DNA of 64,000 nt from Chloroflexota bacterium (GTDB lineage: Bacteria > Chloroflexota > Dehalococcoidia > Lucifugimonadales > Lucifugimonadaceae): positions 1 to 64,000 of the forward strand of contig JAQCHZ010000007.1 of NCBI GenBank assembly GCA_027618835.1, written 5' to 3'. Shown here piece after piece: positions 18,396-26,873 of this stretch. A model generated the notes under the pieces. That model was not told the origin of the DNA and did no database searches. It saw nothing but the letters and a program-made list of their open reading frames with translations. Made by a program: the position numbers and the translations under genes. Within the stretch, counting starts at the first letter, position 1; each line of letters opens with the position of its first letter.

Positions 18396-18568
18396 AATTT
18401 TCTCCGAAAGCTGCTTTACCCAGATAATTTGTGGAAACATGCGCCTGCAATGTACGCAATGTATGCAATTTTGCAATGTTGGGTATTTTTACCACACGGA
18501 TGAATGTCTGAGGCGATTCATTTGGTGAATTGCAAAAAAGATCTGTTGCCAAAACAAAGGATTGCCCG
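18396..18568. promoter_or_regulatory. Shared promoter region with repeated GCAATGT motifs
   Basis: Between two divergent SelA-like genes. Within about 18440-18482 the unit GCAATGT or a close variant (GCAATTT) occurs four times in one orientation, interleaved with TGTACGCA and TGTATGCA. Spacing is about 9-11 bp, near one helical turn, which is what a cooperative repressor or activator array would look like. No regulator gene adjoins it. This is direct observation; the function is inferred. Confidence 0.5.
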
Positions 18569-19690
18569 ATGCCGAACGAACCACTTAATAACCCTGTTTA
18601 CGCAAGATTCGGCGTGGTGCCGCTTATCAATGCAGGTGGCACTCACACCACGCACGGTGGTTCATCAATGCGACCGGAAGTGGGAATGGCGATGAGCCTC
18701 GCTTCCGAATCGTATGTCGATTTGGTCGAGTTGAAACGTGCTACCGGGAAATTTGTTGCCGAAATCACCGGTGCCGAGGCCGGGCTAATTTGCTCAGGTG
18801 CCGCCGGGGGATTGGTTCTCGCTACCGCTGCAGTGATGACAGGAACAGACAGCGCAAAAATAATTCAGTTGCCAGATTCATCTGGAATGAAAAATGAGAT
18901 TCTAACCCAAGCCACGAATCCCGCTGGCTATCTGAAATGCCATGAATACGCAGGTGCGAAAGTTGTTTTTGTCGGGGACGAAACCGGAACGACACAAGAC
19001 CAACTCTCTGCGGCAATTACCGACCGGACAGCCGCCATCCTGTTCACATTTGCCTACGGCCCGAAAGTACCCGGACTCACCCTCCCTGAAGTAGTCGAAA
19101 TTGCCAAAATATCAGGAGTCCCGGTGATAGTCGATGGGGCGGCAATGCTTCCGCCAAAAACCAATCTGGCGAAGTACATCCGAGAGGGCGCTGATCTGGT
19201 GACGTTCTCAGGCGGCAAGTACATCGGCGGCCCCCAATCTGCCGGTCTTTTAGCCGGAAGGGCCGATTTGATCGAAGCAGCTTTGTTGAACAGCGGCCCC
19301 GGCATGGCTGTAGGACGTCCGCAAAAAGTCGGACGAGAAGAGATGATTGGCATGGCAACGGCGCTGCAGTTGTTTGTGGAATCTGATGAAGAAAATCGAC
19401 AAATATCAATGAGAAGCAAAGCTGAATACATCTGCGAACGACTCCAGGGAATCGACGGGGTTACTGCGACTGTTGAACAAGATTTTGAAAGATTCCATGT
19501 TCCAAACTGTGTAATTAACTTCGAACAAGGCGAGCAGGAAATCGATCGAGTTTGGAAAGCTCTCCACGAGGGAGAACCAAGGATCTACATCGCTCGAAAC
19601 CACGGCGGTTTGGCGGCCAATATGGCCAATGTACGCGATGGCGAAGAAGAAATCATCGCCCAACGTTTAGCCGCTGTGCTTGCGAACTAA
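18569..19690 (+). CDS. SelA-like (DgaE-type) PLP-dependent enzyme, copy 4
   Basis: A 373-residue enzyme with K217 in FSGGKYIGGPQSAG, D189 in VIVDGAAMLPP and the VVPLINAGGTHTTHGG N-terminus. It resembles copies 1 and 2 more than its divergent neighbour. The start is ATG with AAAGGA seven nt upstream; an upstream TTG frame of 13 codons is rejected. It appears monocistronic. With its divergent partner it may handle two stereoisomers or two related substrates under common regulation, which is inference. Confidence 0.85.
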   Translation: MPNEPLNNPVYARFGVVPLINAGGTHTTHGGSSMRPEVGMAMSLASESYVDLVELKRATGKFVAEITGAEAGLICSGAAGGLVLATAAVMTGTDSAKIIQLPDSSGMKNEILTQATNPAGYLKCHEYAGAKVVFVGDETGTTQDQLSAAITDRTAAILFTFAYGPKVPGLTLPEVVEIAKISGVPVIVDGAAMLPPKTNLAKYIREGADLVTFSGGKYIGGPQSAGLLAGRADLIEAALLNSGPGMAVGRPQKVGREEMIGMATALQLFVESDEENRQISMRSKAEYICERLQGIDGVTATVEQDFERFHVPNCVINFEQGEQEIDRVWKALHEGEPRIYIARNHGGLAANMANVRDGEEEIIAQRLAAVLAN

Positions 19691-19905
19691 CCAAATCGGT
19701 CACTAGCGTCGATGATATTGACAACTTTGGAACGAAGCAGTCTGAGCCCAAAAAATCTCCAATAGATTACTGACCTCTGCTTTCTGCTCATATAAATCAG
19801 GAGATTGTGCCTGATTGGGAGGAGATGCCTGTCGTGGGCTACATTAACGTGTAATCAAGACCTATCCGCACCGGCGTGGCGGACAACGCAATATGGTCAG
19901 TACGA

Positions 19906-19922
19906 CTCTGTCAGAACTCAGT
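19906..19922 (+). repeat. Partial copy C of the dispersed repeat
   Basis: CTCTGTCAGAACTCAGT shares 16 consecutive bases with copy A (TCTGTCAGAACTCAGT) and diverges afterwards. It lies 90 bp before copy B in the same orientation. Confidence 0.6.
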
Positions 19923-19993
19923 TAAAACGGTTGATACCGTTCGGCAATATGGTTGTCCCAAGGTAACATACCACGTATCAGGGTAATTGATCG

Positions 19994-20036
19994 GGTTCCG
20001 TCAGAACTCAGTGTCGGGGCAGAATAGCATCATTCC
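19994..20036 (+). repeat. Dispersed 43-44 bp repeat, copy B
   Basis: It begins GGTTCCGTCAGAACTCAGTG and ends CAGAATAGCATCATTCC. It is opposite in orientation to copy A near the left edge of the window, so the two bracket about 20 kb with their CAGAATAGCA ends facing outward. The neighbouring LLM oxidoreductase gene ends about 50 bp away and looks slightly short at its C-terminus. Confidence 0.75.
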
Positions 20037-20087
20037 AGTTATCTCGATGTAAGTAGCGTGCGACTTAGTTCCAGAGGCGTTTACCAA

Positions 20088-21029
20088 TCAAGGTAACAGG
20101 ACGATCACGTCATCTGTTTCGTATTGTTCAGCGAGATTCTCAATGTTCGTCTTCACTGTTTCTGGGTCGCCCTCAATCGATTTTGCACGCTGCTGCTCGA
20201 TGAATTCGTTGTCAGCTCCACTGAAGCTCATAGCCTTTATGTCGTCCACCGACGGCACACCCTTCATTTCTTGACCTTTATTGCGCATCAAACGCATGAC
20301 GTGTCTGCACGTTGCTAAGTCGTGGGCGCGTTCTGAGGAGTCGGCCGTTATGGCAGAGATACCAATGTTCACTCGCGGCTTATCGAACCACTCCGATGGT
20401 TCAAAATTGTCTCGATACCACTTCACGTGTTCCGGTCCGCCGTCTTGAGCTATGAAATGAGCGAACGACAGCGGCATACCAAGTCTTGCTGCGATGCCCG
20501 CGCTTCCCATTGATGAACTTAGTAGCCATGGGACAGCCCAAGTTGGCGACGCCGGCATCGCTCGAAGTTTGCCGAACGGATGGTCATCGGGGAACGATTC
20601 ACTGAGGTAGCGCATCAGATCAAATACCTGTTGCGGATATTTCTCAATCGGATAAGTGTTTGGTCCAGGCTGCAGCGCGAAGCTGGCAACTTGATCAGAA
20701 CCAGGCGCACGGCCAATGCCCATATCGACGCGCCCGGGAGCCAGTGCCTCAAGCATTCGAAATACCTCGGCAACTTTAAATGAGCTGTAGTGCGACAGCA
20801 TCACCCCACCGGAACCGATACGGATGTTTTTTGTACGCATGCTCATGGCAGCTAACAGAATTTCGGGGCTGGCGTCTGCAAGTGTGTTTGAGCTGTGATG
20901 TTCGGCAAGCCAGTATCGGGTGTATCCCCACTTATCGGCTGCTTCAGCGAGATCGAGTGTCGCTTGAACGGCTTGATGGGCTGTTTTACCGACGCTAATA
21001 GGGGATTGATCGAGAATCGAGAGTTTCAA
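20088..21029 (-). CDS. LLM-class flavin-dependent oxidoreductase (luciferase-like)
   Basis: A 313-residue protein of the bacterial luciferase / MsnO8-like group. Seen are LSILDQSPIS at the start, YWLAEHHSS near residue 39, IRIGSGGVMLSHYSSFKVAE and RVDMGIGRAPGSD, which together form the F420/FMN barrel motifs of the family. Members are FMN or F420-dependent monooxygenases or dehydrogenases. The start is TTG with GGAAT upstream. The last strand ends at DDVIVLLP, roughly 15-20 residues short of typical relatives; a +1 frame continues for 12 codons (LIGKRLWN). The 3' end may have been altered when the nearby repeat arrived. Confidence 0.82.
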   Translation of the reverse strand: MKLSILDQSPISVGKTAHQAVQATLDLAEAADKWGYTRYWLAEHHSSNTLADASPEILLAAMSMRTKNIRIGSGGVMLSHYSSFKVAEVFRMLEALAPGRVDMGIGRAPGSDQVASFALQPGPNTYPIEKYPQQVFDLMRYLSESFPDDHPFGKLRAMPASPTWAVPWLLSSSMGSAGIAARLGMPLSFAHFIAQDGGPEHVKWYRDNFEPSEWFDKPRVNIGISAITADSSERAHDLATCRHVMRLMRNKGQEMKGVPSVDDIKAMSFSGADNEFIEQQRAKSIEGDPETVKTNIENLAEQYETDDVIVLLP

Positions 21030-21155
21030 ACATTTATTCCGATGGTGACATAGTCGTGGAAGTGTTGTTAGCAGTTACGAATGCCGAGCTTTGCCCGCGA
21101 GGCGAATATACCGGAGGTGTAAGTCTACCGGGTGTCGACTGATCGTACTTCTGGT

Positions 21156-21926
21156 CTAATAACTGGGCGGCGCTCTGAACCAACTAGCCCGACCACCGTT
21201 GTGAATACCCTTCAGCTTCTCCGGGCCGAACCAACTTTCAGCGTGGTCGGTTTTCACGACAACCCAACGTCTGGCGACGCGTCGGGCAGAACGTATCCAG
21301 TCAGGGTCCAAGCTGGCGTGGTCAGCGAATCCCCGTAGGGATTCGAAGCTTCCATCTGATCGCTTGGCTGCCGCAAACATGGGGTCAATTACGACCACAT
21401 CGAAACTGGCTTTCTCGGCCTCGGCAAGGAAAGTTCTAGAGTCGGCAAACAGTGGTTGAATAATCGCGCTTTCGTCACCTGGTATGTGTGATGCAAGGCC
21501 TTCGCTAACCAGCGTAAACAGCGGCCAGCTCGACTCGATACCGACGACACCGCCTGTGGAACCGACAGCGCGAGCGGCCACGAGAGCGTCGCGTCCCAAG
21601 CCCAATGTTGCGTCCAACACTTGGTCGCCTGCCCGTAATTCCCCGGCTCTGATGAGTGTGTCAGGGTCTCCACGAGCTATCGATTGGAGGCGTAAAGCAG
21701 CGGTCCCTAGAGTGAACCGCAATTGTGCTTTGTTAGTAGACAGACTGAATCCGTCATGGTCTAAAACAAATGCTGCTTCGGCGTCACCTGACGTATCTGC
21801 AAGCGAAATGTGGTTCCGATCGATGTATCGGACGCTCCATTCGTTTGCCTTCTGTCGTGCTTTAGAACGAATAGTGGAATTGGCGTTTCTGCTTGTCGTG
21901 ACGATGTACTTGAGATTGCTATTCAT
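21156..21926 (-). CDS. Class I SAM-dependent methyltransferase, RsmJ-like
   Basis: A 256-residue protein. The core carries VLDATLGLGRDALVAARAVG (SAM-binding motif I), GVVGIESSWPLF (ribose acidic residue) and VVVIDPMFAAAKRS, matching the DPMFP-type motif of RsmJ (DUF548), which methylates G1516 of 16S rRNA. The N-terminal ~90 residues form a separate domain seen in this family. The RNA target is inferred from the family only. The ATG has GCGGAA upstream. No operon partner is clear; a short degenerate reading frame lies upstream on the same strand. Confidence 0.7.
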   Translation of the reverse strand: MNSNLKYIVTTSRNANSTIRSKARQKANEWSVRYIDRNHISLADTSGDAEAAFVLDHDGFSLSTNKAQLRFTLGTAALRLQSIARGDPDTLIRAGELRAGDQVLDATLGLGRDALVAARAVGSTGGVVGIESSWPLFTLVSEGLASHIPGDESAIIQPLFADSRTFLAEAEKASFDVVVIDPMFAAAKRSDGSFESLRGFADHASLDPDWIRSARRVARRWVVVKTDHAESWFGPEKLKGIHNGGRASWFRAPPSY

Positions 21927-22008
21927 TTCCGCTCTAACGGTCTTCGAGTGAAGCTATCGAGCACATTCAGATAATCGGATTCGAACATGTCGGTACCAGC
22001 TTTCTGAA

Positions 22009-22149
22009 TCATACTCTCGCTTCAACCTTGGCAAGCTCTTGCTCATATCGGATTGTTCGCTCGCGATCGACGCTTCGTTTGATTACAGCAGCTTCGCAGA
22101 CGGTGCATGACACCGGTCGACTGCCCCGAACCGCTCCTATGAAGAACAC
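22009..22149 (-). pseudogene. Short CxxC protein, probably a 3' gene remnant
   Basis: A 46-codon GTG-initiated frame: FFIGAVRGSRPVSCTVCEAA, then a charged helix RSVDRERTIRYEQELAK. The frame is open but start-less upstream past 22300, with a HxC pair before the GTG, so a larger zinc-binding protein may once have existed. Composition is protein-like rather than random. I do not recognise the family. Confidence 0.3.
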
Positions 22150-22224
22150 TGCTGAGCATTGATGTGTGGTGGAGTCGACAAAGTTGTTTTGACTGTTATT
22201 TAACAGCAGGTAATCAACGCACGG

Positions 22225-22240
22225 TGCTATTCTGCCCGGT
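22225..22240 (-). repeat. Partial copy D of the dispersed repeat
   Basis: TGCTATTCTGCCC here matches the CAGAATAGCA end of copy A in the same orientation; beyond it only about 10 of 17 bases agree. It lies just upstream of the SelA-like pseudogene, whose nearest relative (copy 1) lies next to copy A. Confidence 0.4.
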
Positions 22241-22319
22241 ACTTGAACTCGGTCAAATAGTGGGTGGCGAAACTGAAACTTGAGAATATTTTTATTCCAA
22301 GCGCTGCGGAGAGCCTTAC

Positions 22320-23450
22320 ATGTCCTTAGATAGCACGACAGGTTCTGCCCAGTTCGACGAGCTCGGGCTAAAAAGGGTTGTCAACGGCAGAAGCTGGGTG
22401 ACGATACTCGGCGGAAGCCGTATGCCAGCCGAAGTTCAACAGGCAATGGCCGACGCATCGAACACGTTCATCGATTTTCACGAGTTGAATAAGCGTGCCG
22501 GTGAGATGATCGCGCAATATACCGGGGCGGAGGCAGGCCTCGTAGTTGCTGGTGCATCGGCGGGTCTTCTGATTCAGGCTGCAGCGTGTATGGCAGGTTC
22601 TGATCCTGATCGGATACTGAAGTTGCCTGATACGACCGGGATGAAAGACGAACTCTTGATTTTCGAGAATCATCGTTTCGGGTTCGAAATTTGTTACCGA
22701 ACTGCCGTAGCAACATTGAAGGAGTGGGGCAAAGGCGAAGAAACGCTGGTGGAGCAACTCATTGCATCGATCGACGAAAAAACGGCAGCGGTCTCGTACG
22801 TATTTGGACCTTGGATGTCCTGCGGTTTATCGCTTCGGGAGGTTGTGGAGATTGCCCATGAAAAGAATGTACTGGTGATTGTGGCTGCTGCTGCCATGCT
22901 ACCTTCTGCCGATAATTTGACCCATTACATTGCCGAGGGAGCAGACCTCGTGACGTTTTCGGGTGGCAAAGGTCTTCGTGGTCCGCAATCGACCGGAATA
23001 TTGGCTGGAAGAGCTGACTTGGTCGAAGCAGCACGACTCAACATGTCGCCCCACGCTTCAGTTGGTCGAGGATCGAAAGTTGCCAAAGAAGAAATCGCTG
23101 CAGTATTGGCTGCGCTTAAGCGATTCGTATCGATTGACCACGAGGCTGAATGGGCTACGTGGAGAACGTGATCTGAGACGATTGCAGCGGTTGGCAGTGG
23201 GCGAGACGGCCTGCGTACCGTTATTGAGGATGGCGATCCGAATCGCCAAGGCCCTACAGCTGTTTTCTACTTCGAGGAAAATTGGGACGGTCCTTCTTCG
23301 GTCGTAATACAAGAGCGTCTTGCGGCCCTTGATCCAGCAATTCACGTTGGAGTCGGGAATTATGGCGATGAGCTCTATGTCAGTCCCGTGGCAATCGAAC
23401 CCGGAGAAGCTGAATTCGTGGCTGAAGCTCTTGGTTCGGAAATGGGATAG
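22320..23450 (+). pseudogene. SelA-like PLP enzyme, inactivated copy 5
   Basis: Across its whole length this is the closest paralogue of the SelA-like gene at the left edge and has the same codon numbering (376 codons). Two defects are visible. Codon 284 is TGA (23169-23171) where the paralogue has Trp (WRGWSE versus WRT-stop-SE); the frame is otherwise intact to a TAG stop. Also, the cofactor-binding pair D189-G190 in VIVDGAAMLPP has become Ala-Ala in VIVAAAAMLPS, which should abolish normal PLP chemistry. PLP lysine K217 remains. The ATG has GGAGAG upstream. The TGA replaces Trp, not Cys, and no SECIS-like hairpin follows, so selenocysteine is unlikely. Confidence 0.85.
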
Positions 23451-23589
23451 TCGTGAATAGTGCGCTCTGACTCGAATTGCCGCTTTCTGTGAAAACAGAA
23501 ATATTTATTTGGGGACGAGTCCGTGGTAGATAGAATTCACCGACAGTTCCTGCCTATCGAATATTCCCGTTTCAATTACAATCCATCTC

Positions 23590-24402
23590 ATGCCGAATAC
23601 ACCTCTGATACTGCTCCCTCCTTCTGAAGGCAAAGCTTTGGGAGGAGATGGTTCGCCGATCGATCTAAAATCTCTGTCGTTCGAACAGCTCACTACGACC
23701 CGTAATATGATGATGAGTGCACTTGGTCAACTCAGCGGCAAGCCGAGGGTTGCTCAGAGGTTGTTGGGAGTTAAAGGGGATGCACTCGAAAAAGCGCGAG
23801 GGGATAATTTCGACATCGCAAATGCACCGACTCTTCCGGCAATCGAACGCTACACCGGCGTGATGTACGACTCGATTGATCACATTTCCCTCGATGATAC
23901 AGCAAAGCAAGTATTCGGTGAAAACACGATCATTATGTCTGGACTGTTTGGGGTAGTTCGACCGTTCGACATGATCCCCAGTTACAAGCTGAAGATGGGT
24001 GCGAAGCTTCGACGCAACAAGGCATGTTCAGCGATTTGGAAACCACTTATTACCAAGGCACTTACCGAGATCATAGAAGATCGAGTGATTTGGGATCTAC
24101 TGCCCAACGAACACAGCGCAGCATGGGAGCCTTCAAAATTAGCGGTGCAAAGTAGGTTTACAGTGAAATTCCTCGAGATGAATGCTGATGGACAATTGAA
24201 GACGGTGAACCATTGGTCTAAGTCGCTTAAAGGCGCACTCGTTCGTCATCTGGTTTCGAATCCTGAAGCTGCGGGTTCATCTGATTCGGCGTTGGAGTTG
24301 CTGACAAAATTTTCGCACCCGGAAGGGTATGAATATCGTGCCGATTTGACGAACGAGATCGAGGGCGGCTCGGAGATCATCTTCGTAAAAGAACGCTCGT
24401 AG
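23590..24402 (+). CDS. yaaA: YaaA family peroxide-stress protein (UPF0246)
   Basis: A 270-residue protein with the family hallmarks: LLPPSEGKALGG at the N-terminus, ERYTGVMYDSID in the middle, IIMSGLFGVVRPFDMIPSYK and KMGAKLRR. In E. coli, YaaA limits free iron and DNA damage during peroxide stress. Length is normal (about 250-260). There is no obvious Shine-Dalgarno before the ATG, so it may be leaderless or weakly translated. It stands alone on the plus strand. Confidence 0.9.
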   Translation: MPNTPLILLPPSEGKALGGDGSPIDLKSLSFEQLTTTRNMMMSALGQLSGKPRVAQRLLGVKGDALEKARGDNFDIANAPTLPAIERYTGVMYDSIDHISLDDTAKQVFGENTIIMSGLFGVVRPFDMIPSYKLKMGAKLRRNKACSAIWKPLITKALTEIIEDRVIWDLLPNEHSAAWEPSKLAVQSRFTVKFLEMNADGQLKTVNHWSKSLKGALVRHLVSNPEAAGSSDSALELLTKFSHPEGYEYRADLTNEIEGGSEIIFVKERS

Positions 24403-24777
24403 TTCGATTCGTAGCAAACCCCACCATTAATGGCTGCCAAATAATTCAAGTCGTTTAATCACCCATCACGACATTCGCCAAAATGGCCCGGTTCGCCGAG
24501 CCGATTTGCGTCCCGGTGCTGCGTTAATCAGAGCATCGATAGCATCTTGTGATAGGACTGCGCCGTTGTCCAAATGAATCCCGTCCGTTAAACCGATCTC
24601 ACCGATTACCAGAATCGGTTCGCTTGTTTCGGTCCTGTAACTATAGTTTCACGCGGGAGGAGCGGTCGTCACAGTCAGTAGCCCCCAAGAGCGGGCTGTG
24701 TGGATTCCGCTAGAAAGGCACGCCAAAAATGCTAACGAGGGTACGTTCGCATTAGAAGGAGTTCGGAGAAAGAGGTG
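24403..24777. other. Intergenic region with a minus-strand gene remnant
   Basis: On the minus strand, 24648 down to about 24467, a frame without a start codon reads YRTETSEPILVIGEIGLTDG, continues IHLDNGAVLSQDAIDALINA and ends GPFWRMS-stop, just after an in-frame TGA. It is compositionally protein-like and probably the C-terminal end of a lost gene that I do not recognise. The remaining ~110 bp up to the next gene show nothing clear. Confidence 0.35.
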
Positions 24778-26436
24778 TTAGAGAGCACCGTCGATGATCA
24801 TGTCGATCACCGCTGGCTTGCCAGAGTCTATAGCTGAATTCACAGCTGAGTCGATATCGGCGGGGTCTTCTACTCGGATGCCTTGCATTCCATATGCTTG
24901 AGCCTGAGCAGCGAAATCGATTGGATTCGGGAAGTCCATCGCAAAGTACGAATCGGGTTGTTCCAGAGCGTTTAGGCGGTGATAGTGATTCATATTCACC
25001 TTCAACACCCGGTACGAAGCGTTGTTGCAAATAACGAATACGGCAGGAATTTCTGAATTCACCGCTGTCCACAACGCCTGAATAGTCATGATCGCACTAC
25101 CATCGCCAATCACGCCGACTGCAGGTCGGTCTGGGCTTCCTAGTTTCACACCCATCACTGCGCCCATGCCCCAACCGATTGCCTGCCCACGACAGCCGTA
25201 GTAGGTGCCTTGGGCCGATGGCGACAGTGCATCGAAAATATGACCACCGGTGCTTACTGAATCGTTGAACACTGCTGAATTATCGGGCAGTGCCTTAGCA
25301 AGGTGGTCGGCCATCATGGCTGGCGACATTGGTCGACCCTTAACTGTCATACCCGCTAACTGCCTGAACGCTTCGATTCGTGCGGCGCTTTCTGCTGTGG
25401 CTTCTTGCTTTCGGCCCTCTGCAGCTTCCGACTGTGAGCCGTTCAGGCTATCTTGAAGCGCTTCTGCGAGCTGACCAAGAGCCTTGCTAGGTGAGGCGAG
25501 AATACCGAGATCAGTCGGTTCGGACTTTCCGATAGCGCCTGAGTTGATATCGATATGAACCAATTTCGAATTAGCTGCAACGAACTGGCCTGGCTGGTAA
25601 AAGAAATCCTCGAAGACAGGGCAACCGACAGCCACAATGACGTCGGCGGATCGAACCGCAGCGACAGCTTCGGCGGTTCGCATGTTCAAGTTACCCTGCC
25701 ACAGCGGATGATCCGCAGGGAAGTTGATCTCATTCGACCCGTGCCCGTAAGCCCGCATCCCGCCTGATTCAGCAACTGCGACTGCCGCCGCTGTGCCATT
25801 GGTATCCGAAACACGATCTCCAACGATAAGGATCGGGCGATCTGCGCCAGCTACCAGACCACAGATCTGGTCAATTAACTCAGGGTCGGCGGAGGGTGAT
25901 ATATCAACGGGAGCGGAAGGAATCAGTTCCATTTCAGCAACGTCATCGAATGCGTTTGCCGACATCGCAACGAAGGTAGGTCCAGTCGGGGCAGTTCGTG
26001 CTTCCTGAAAAGCGCGGCGTATTACTGAAGGAACTTGCTCGGCATGGGTAATCTCGGTACTCCATTTGGAATACGGACGCGCCATATCGGCAAGATCGGA
26101 CCGACCCGAAGCGAGCTTCCTAATGTCCTTGTTCCCGGCGGTCATAACCATTGGGGTCCCGCCGTAGAGCTGGTCGATCATTAGCGACAAACCGTTCGAC
26201 ATTCCATTGTCTATATGGAGGCTTACAAGCGGTACTTTGCCGGTTGAACGGGCGTAACCCTCTGCTAATCCAACAGCTACCCCTTCTTGTAGCACCAATA
26301 CATATTCAATCGACGGATATTGATCCATCACTGCCATCATCGGTGCTTCGCTCGTGCCGGGGTTGCCGAACATGTATTCGACACCTTCTGCTTCGAACAT
26401 TTTGAGAAGTGCGTGCTTACCTGCGATACGTGCCAA
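24778..26436 (-). CDS. Thiamine-diphosphate-dependent enzyme, benzoylformate decarboxylase / acetolactate synthase-like
   Basis: A 552-residue ThDP enzyme with three domains: an N-terminal Pyr domain with FGNPGTSE and the cofactor-activating E51 in VLQEGVAVGLAEGYAR, a central domain (about 190-330), and a C-terminal PP domain with the metal/diphosphate motif GDGSAIMTIQALW ending in CNN. FGNPGTSE is typical of benzoylformate decarboxylase and related 2-oxo acid decarboxylases rather than anabolic acetolactate synthase; no regulatory-subunit gene is present. The start is TTG after a CAGG site. A SelA-like remnant and an MFS carrier lie upstream on the same strand, suggesting a role in breakdown of an imported 2-oxo acid. 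Confidence 0.85.
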   Translation of the reverse strand: MARIAGKHALLKMFEAEGVEYMFGNPGTSEAPMMAVMDQYPSIEYVLVLQEGVAVGLAEGYARSTGKVPLVSLHIDNGMSNGLSLMIDQLYGGTPMVMTAGNKDIRKLASGRSDLADMARPYSKWSTEITHAEQVPSVIRRAFQEARTAPTGPTFVAMSANAFDDVAEMELIPSAPVDISPSADPELIDQICGLVAGADRPILIVGDRVSDTNGTAAAVAVAESGGMRAYGHGSNEINFPADHPLWQGNLNMRTAEAVAAVRSADVIVAVGCPVFEDFFYQPGQFVAANSKLVHIDINSGAIGKSEPTDLGILASPSKALGQLAEALQDSLNGSQSEAAEGRKQEATAESAARIEAFRQLAGMTVKGRPMSPAMMADHLAKALPDNSAVFNDSVSTGGHIFDALSPSAQGTYYGCRGQAIGWGMGAVMGVKLGSPDRPAVGVIGDGSAIMTIQALWTAVNSEIPAVFVICNNASYRVLKVNMNHYHRLNALEQPDSYFAMDFPNPIDFAAQAQAYGMQGIRVEDPADIDSAVNSAIDSGKPAVIDMIIDGAL

Positions 26437-26486
26437 AACCTGAGTACCTCATCGTTTCACTAGTATTTTCTGTTTGCGCTTTGATT

Positions 26487-26850
26487 CTATTTGCTTGAAG
26501 CGCCGTCGATCAATATTTTCCTGAACTGCTCGGCAACAATTTCGACCTCGCCATCCTGTTTTGTAATTGCGGCAGCGGCCTGAACCACCAGACCGCCTGA
26601 CGCACCAGAGGTAATTGTTGCGACTTCATTGCCGGTAATTTCGGCGATCCGTTCTCCGGCCGCGAGCAAAACTCGTCCCTATAGACGAACACTTCGCTCA
26701 TAGCTTCCATCGCTTCGGTGGCTTCTGGGCGAGGCCGTGAGCCAGAGTTCTTAGTGTTGGGTCCGCCTGTGTTGATGAGCGGAACGACTCCTAGGTCGTC
26801 TACTATCGACCGACCATTAAGTTTTCTGGATCAACCGTGTTCACGTGAAC
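26487..26850 (-). pseudogene. SelA-like PLP enzyme remnant with internal deletion, copy 6
   Basis: Reading from the upstream end, the frame gives DDLGVVPLINTGGPNTKNSG and RPRPEATEAMEAMSEVFVYR, clearly a SelA-like N-terminus. A one-base shift near 26669 moves it to LAAGERIAEITGNEVATITS followed by GASGGLVVQAAAAITKQD. It then jumps directly to a C-terminal helix, EIVAEQFRKILIDG, and a stop. About 250 residues including the PLP lysine are missing. It lies between the ThDP enzyme and the MFS gene, so a functional triplet may once have existed. Confidence 0.75.
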
Positions 26851-26873
26851 ATGCCAATGAATTAGTCGCCACC

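Larger units (their letters stand above)
19691..20087. other. Non-coding stretch carrying repeat remnants
   Basis: No convincing gene. It holds two direct copies of the dispersed-repeat core (TCAGAACTCAGT at 19911-19922 and 20001-20012); only the second continues into the full 43-bp repeat. Short open pieces exist but are interrupted by stops, as expected of decayed mobile-element DNA. Confidence 0.5.

Noticed and set aside
564-19690. The SelA-like genes as true selenocysteine synthase (selA)
   Set aside because: They lack SelA's N-terminal tRNA-binding domain and lie in catabolic operons; they match the DgaE-type relatives instead.
22320-23450. TGA at codon 284 of the SelA-like copy as selenocysteine
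   Set aside because: The paralogue has Trp here, no SECIS-like hairpin follows, and the cofactor aspartate is also lost; nonsense mutation is simpler.
24640-24760. Possible structured RNA (SRP, tRNA or riboswitch) between yaaA and the ThDP enzyme
   Set aside because: No conserved core, T-arm or SRP Alu motif was found on either strand.
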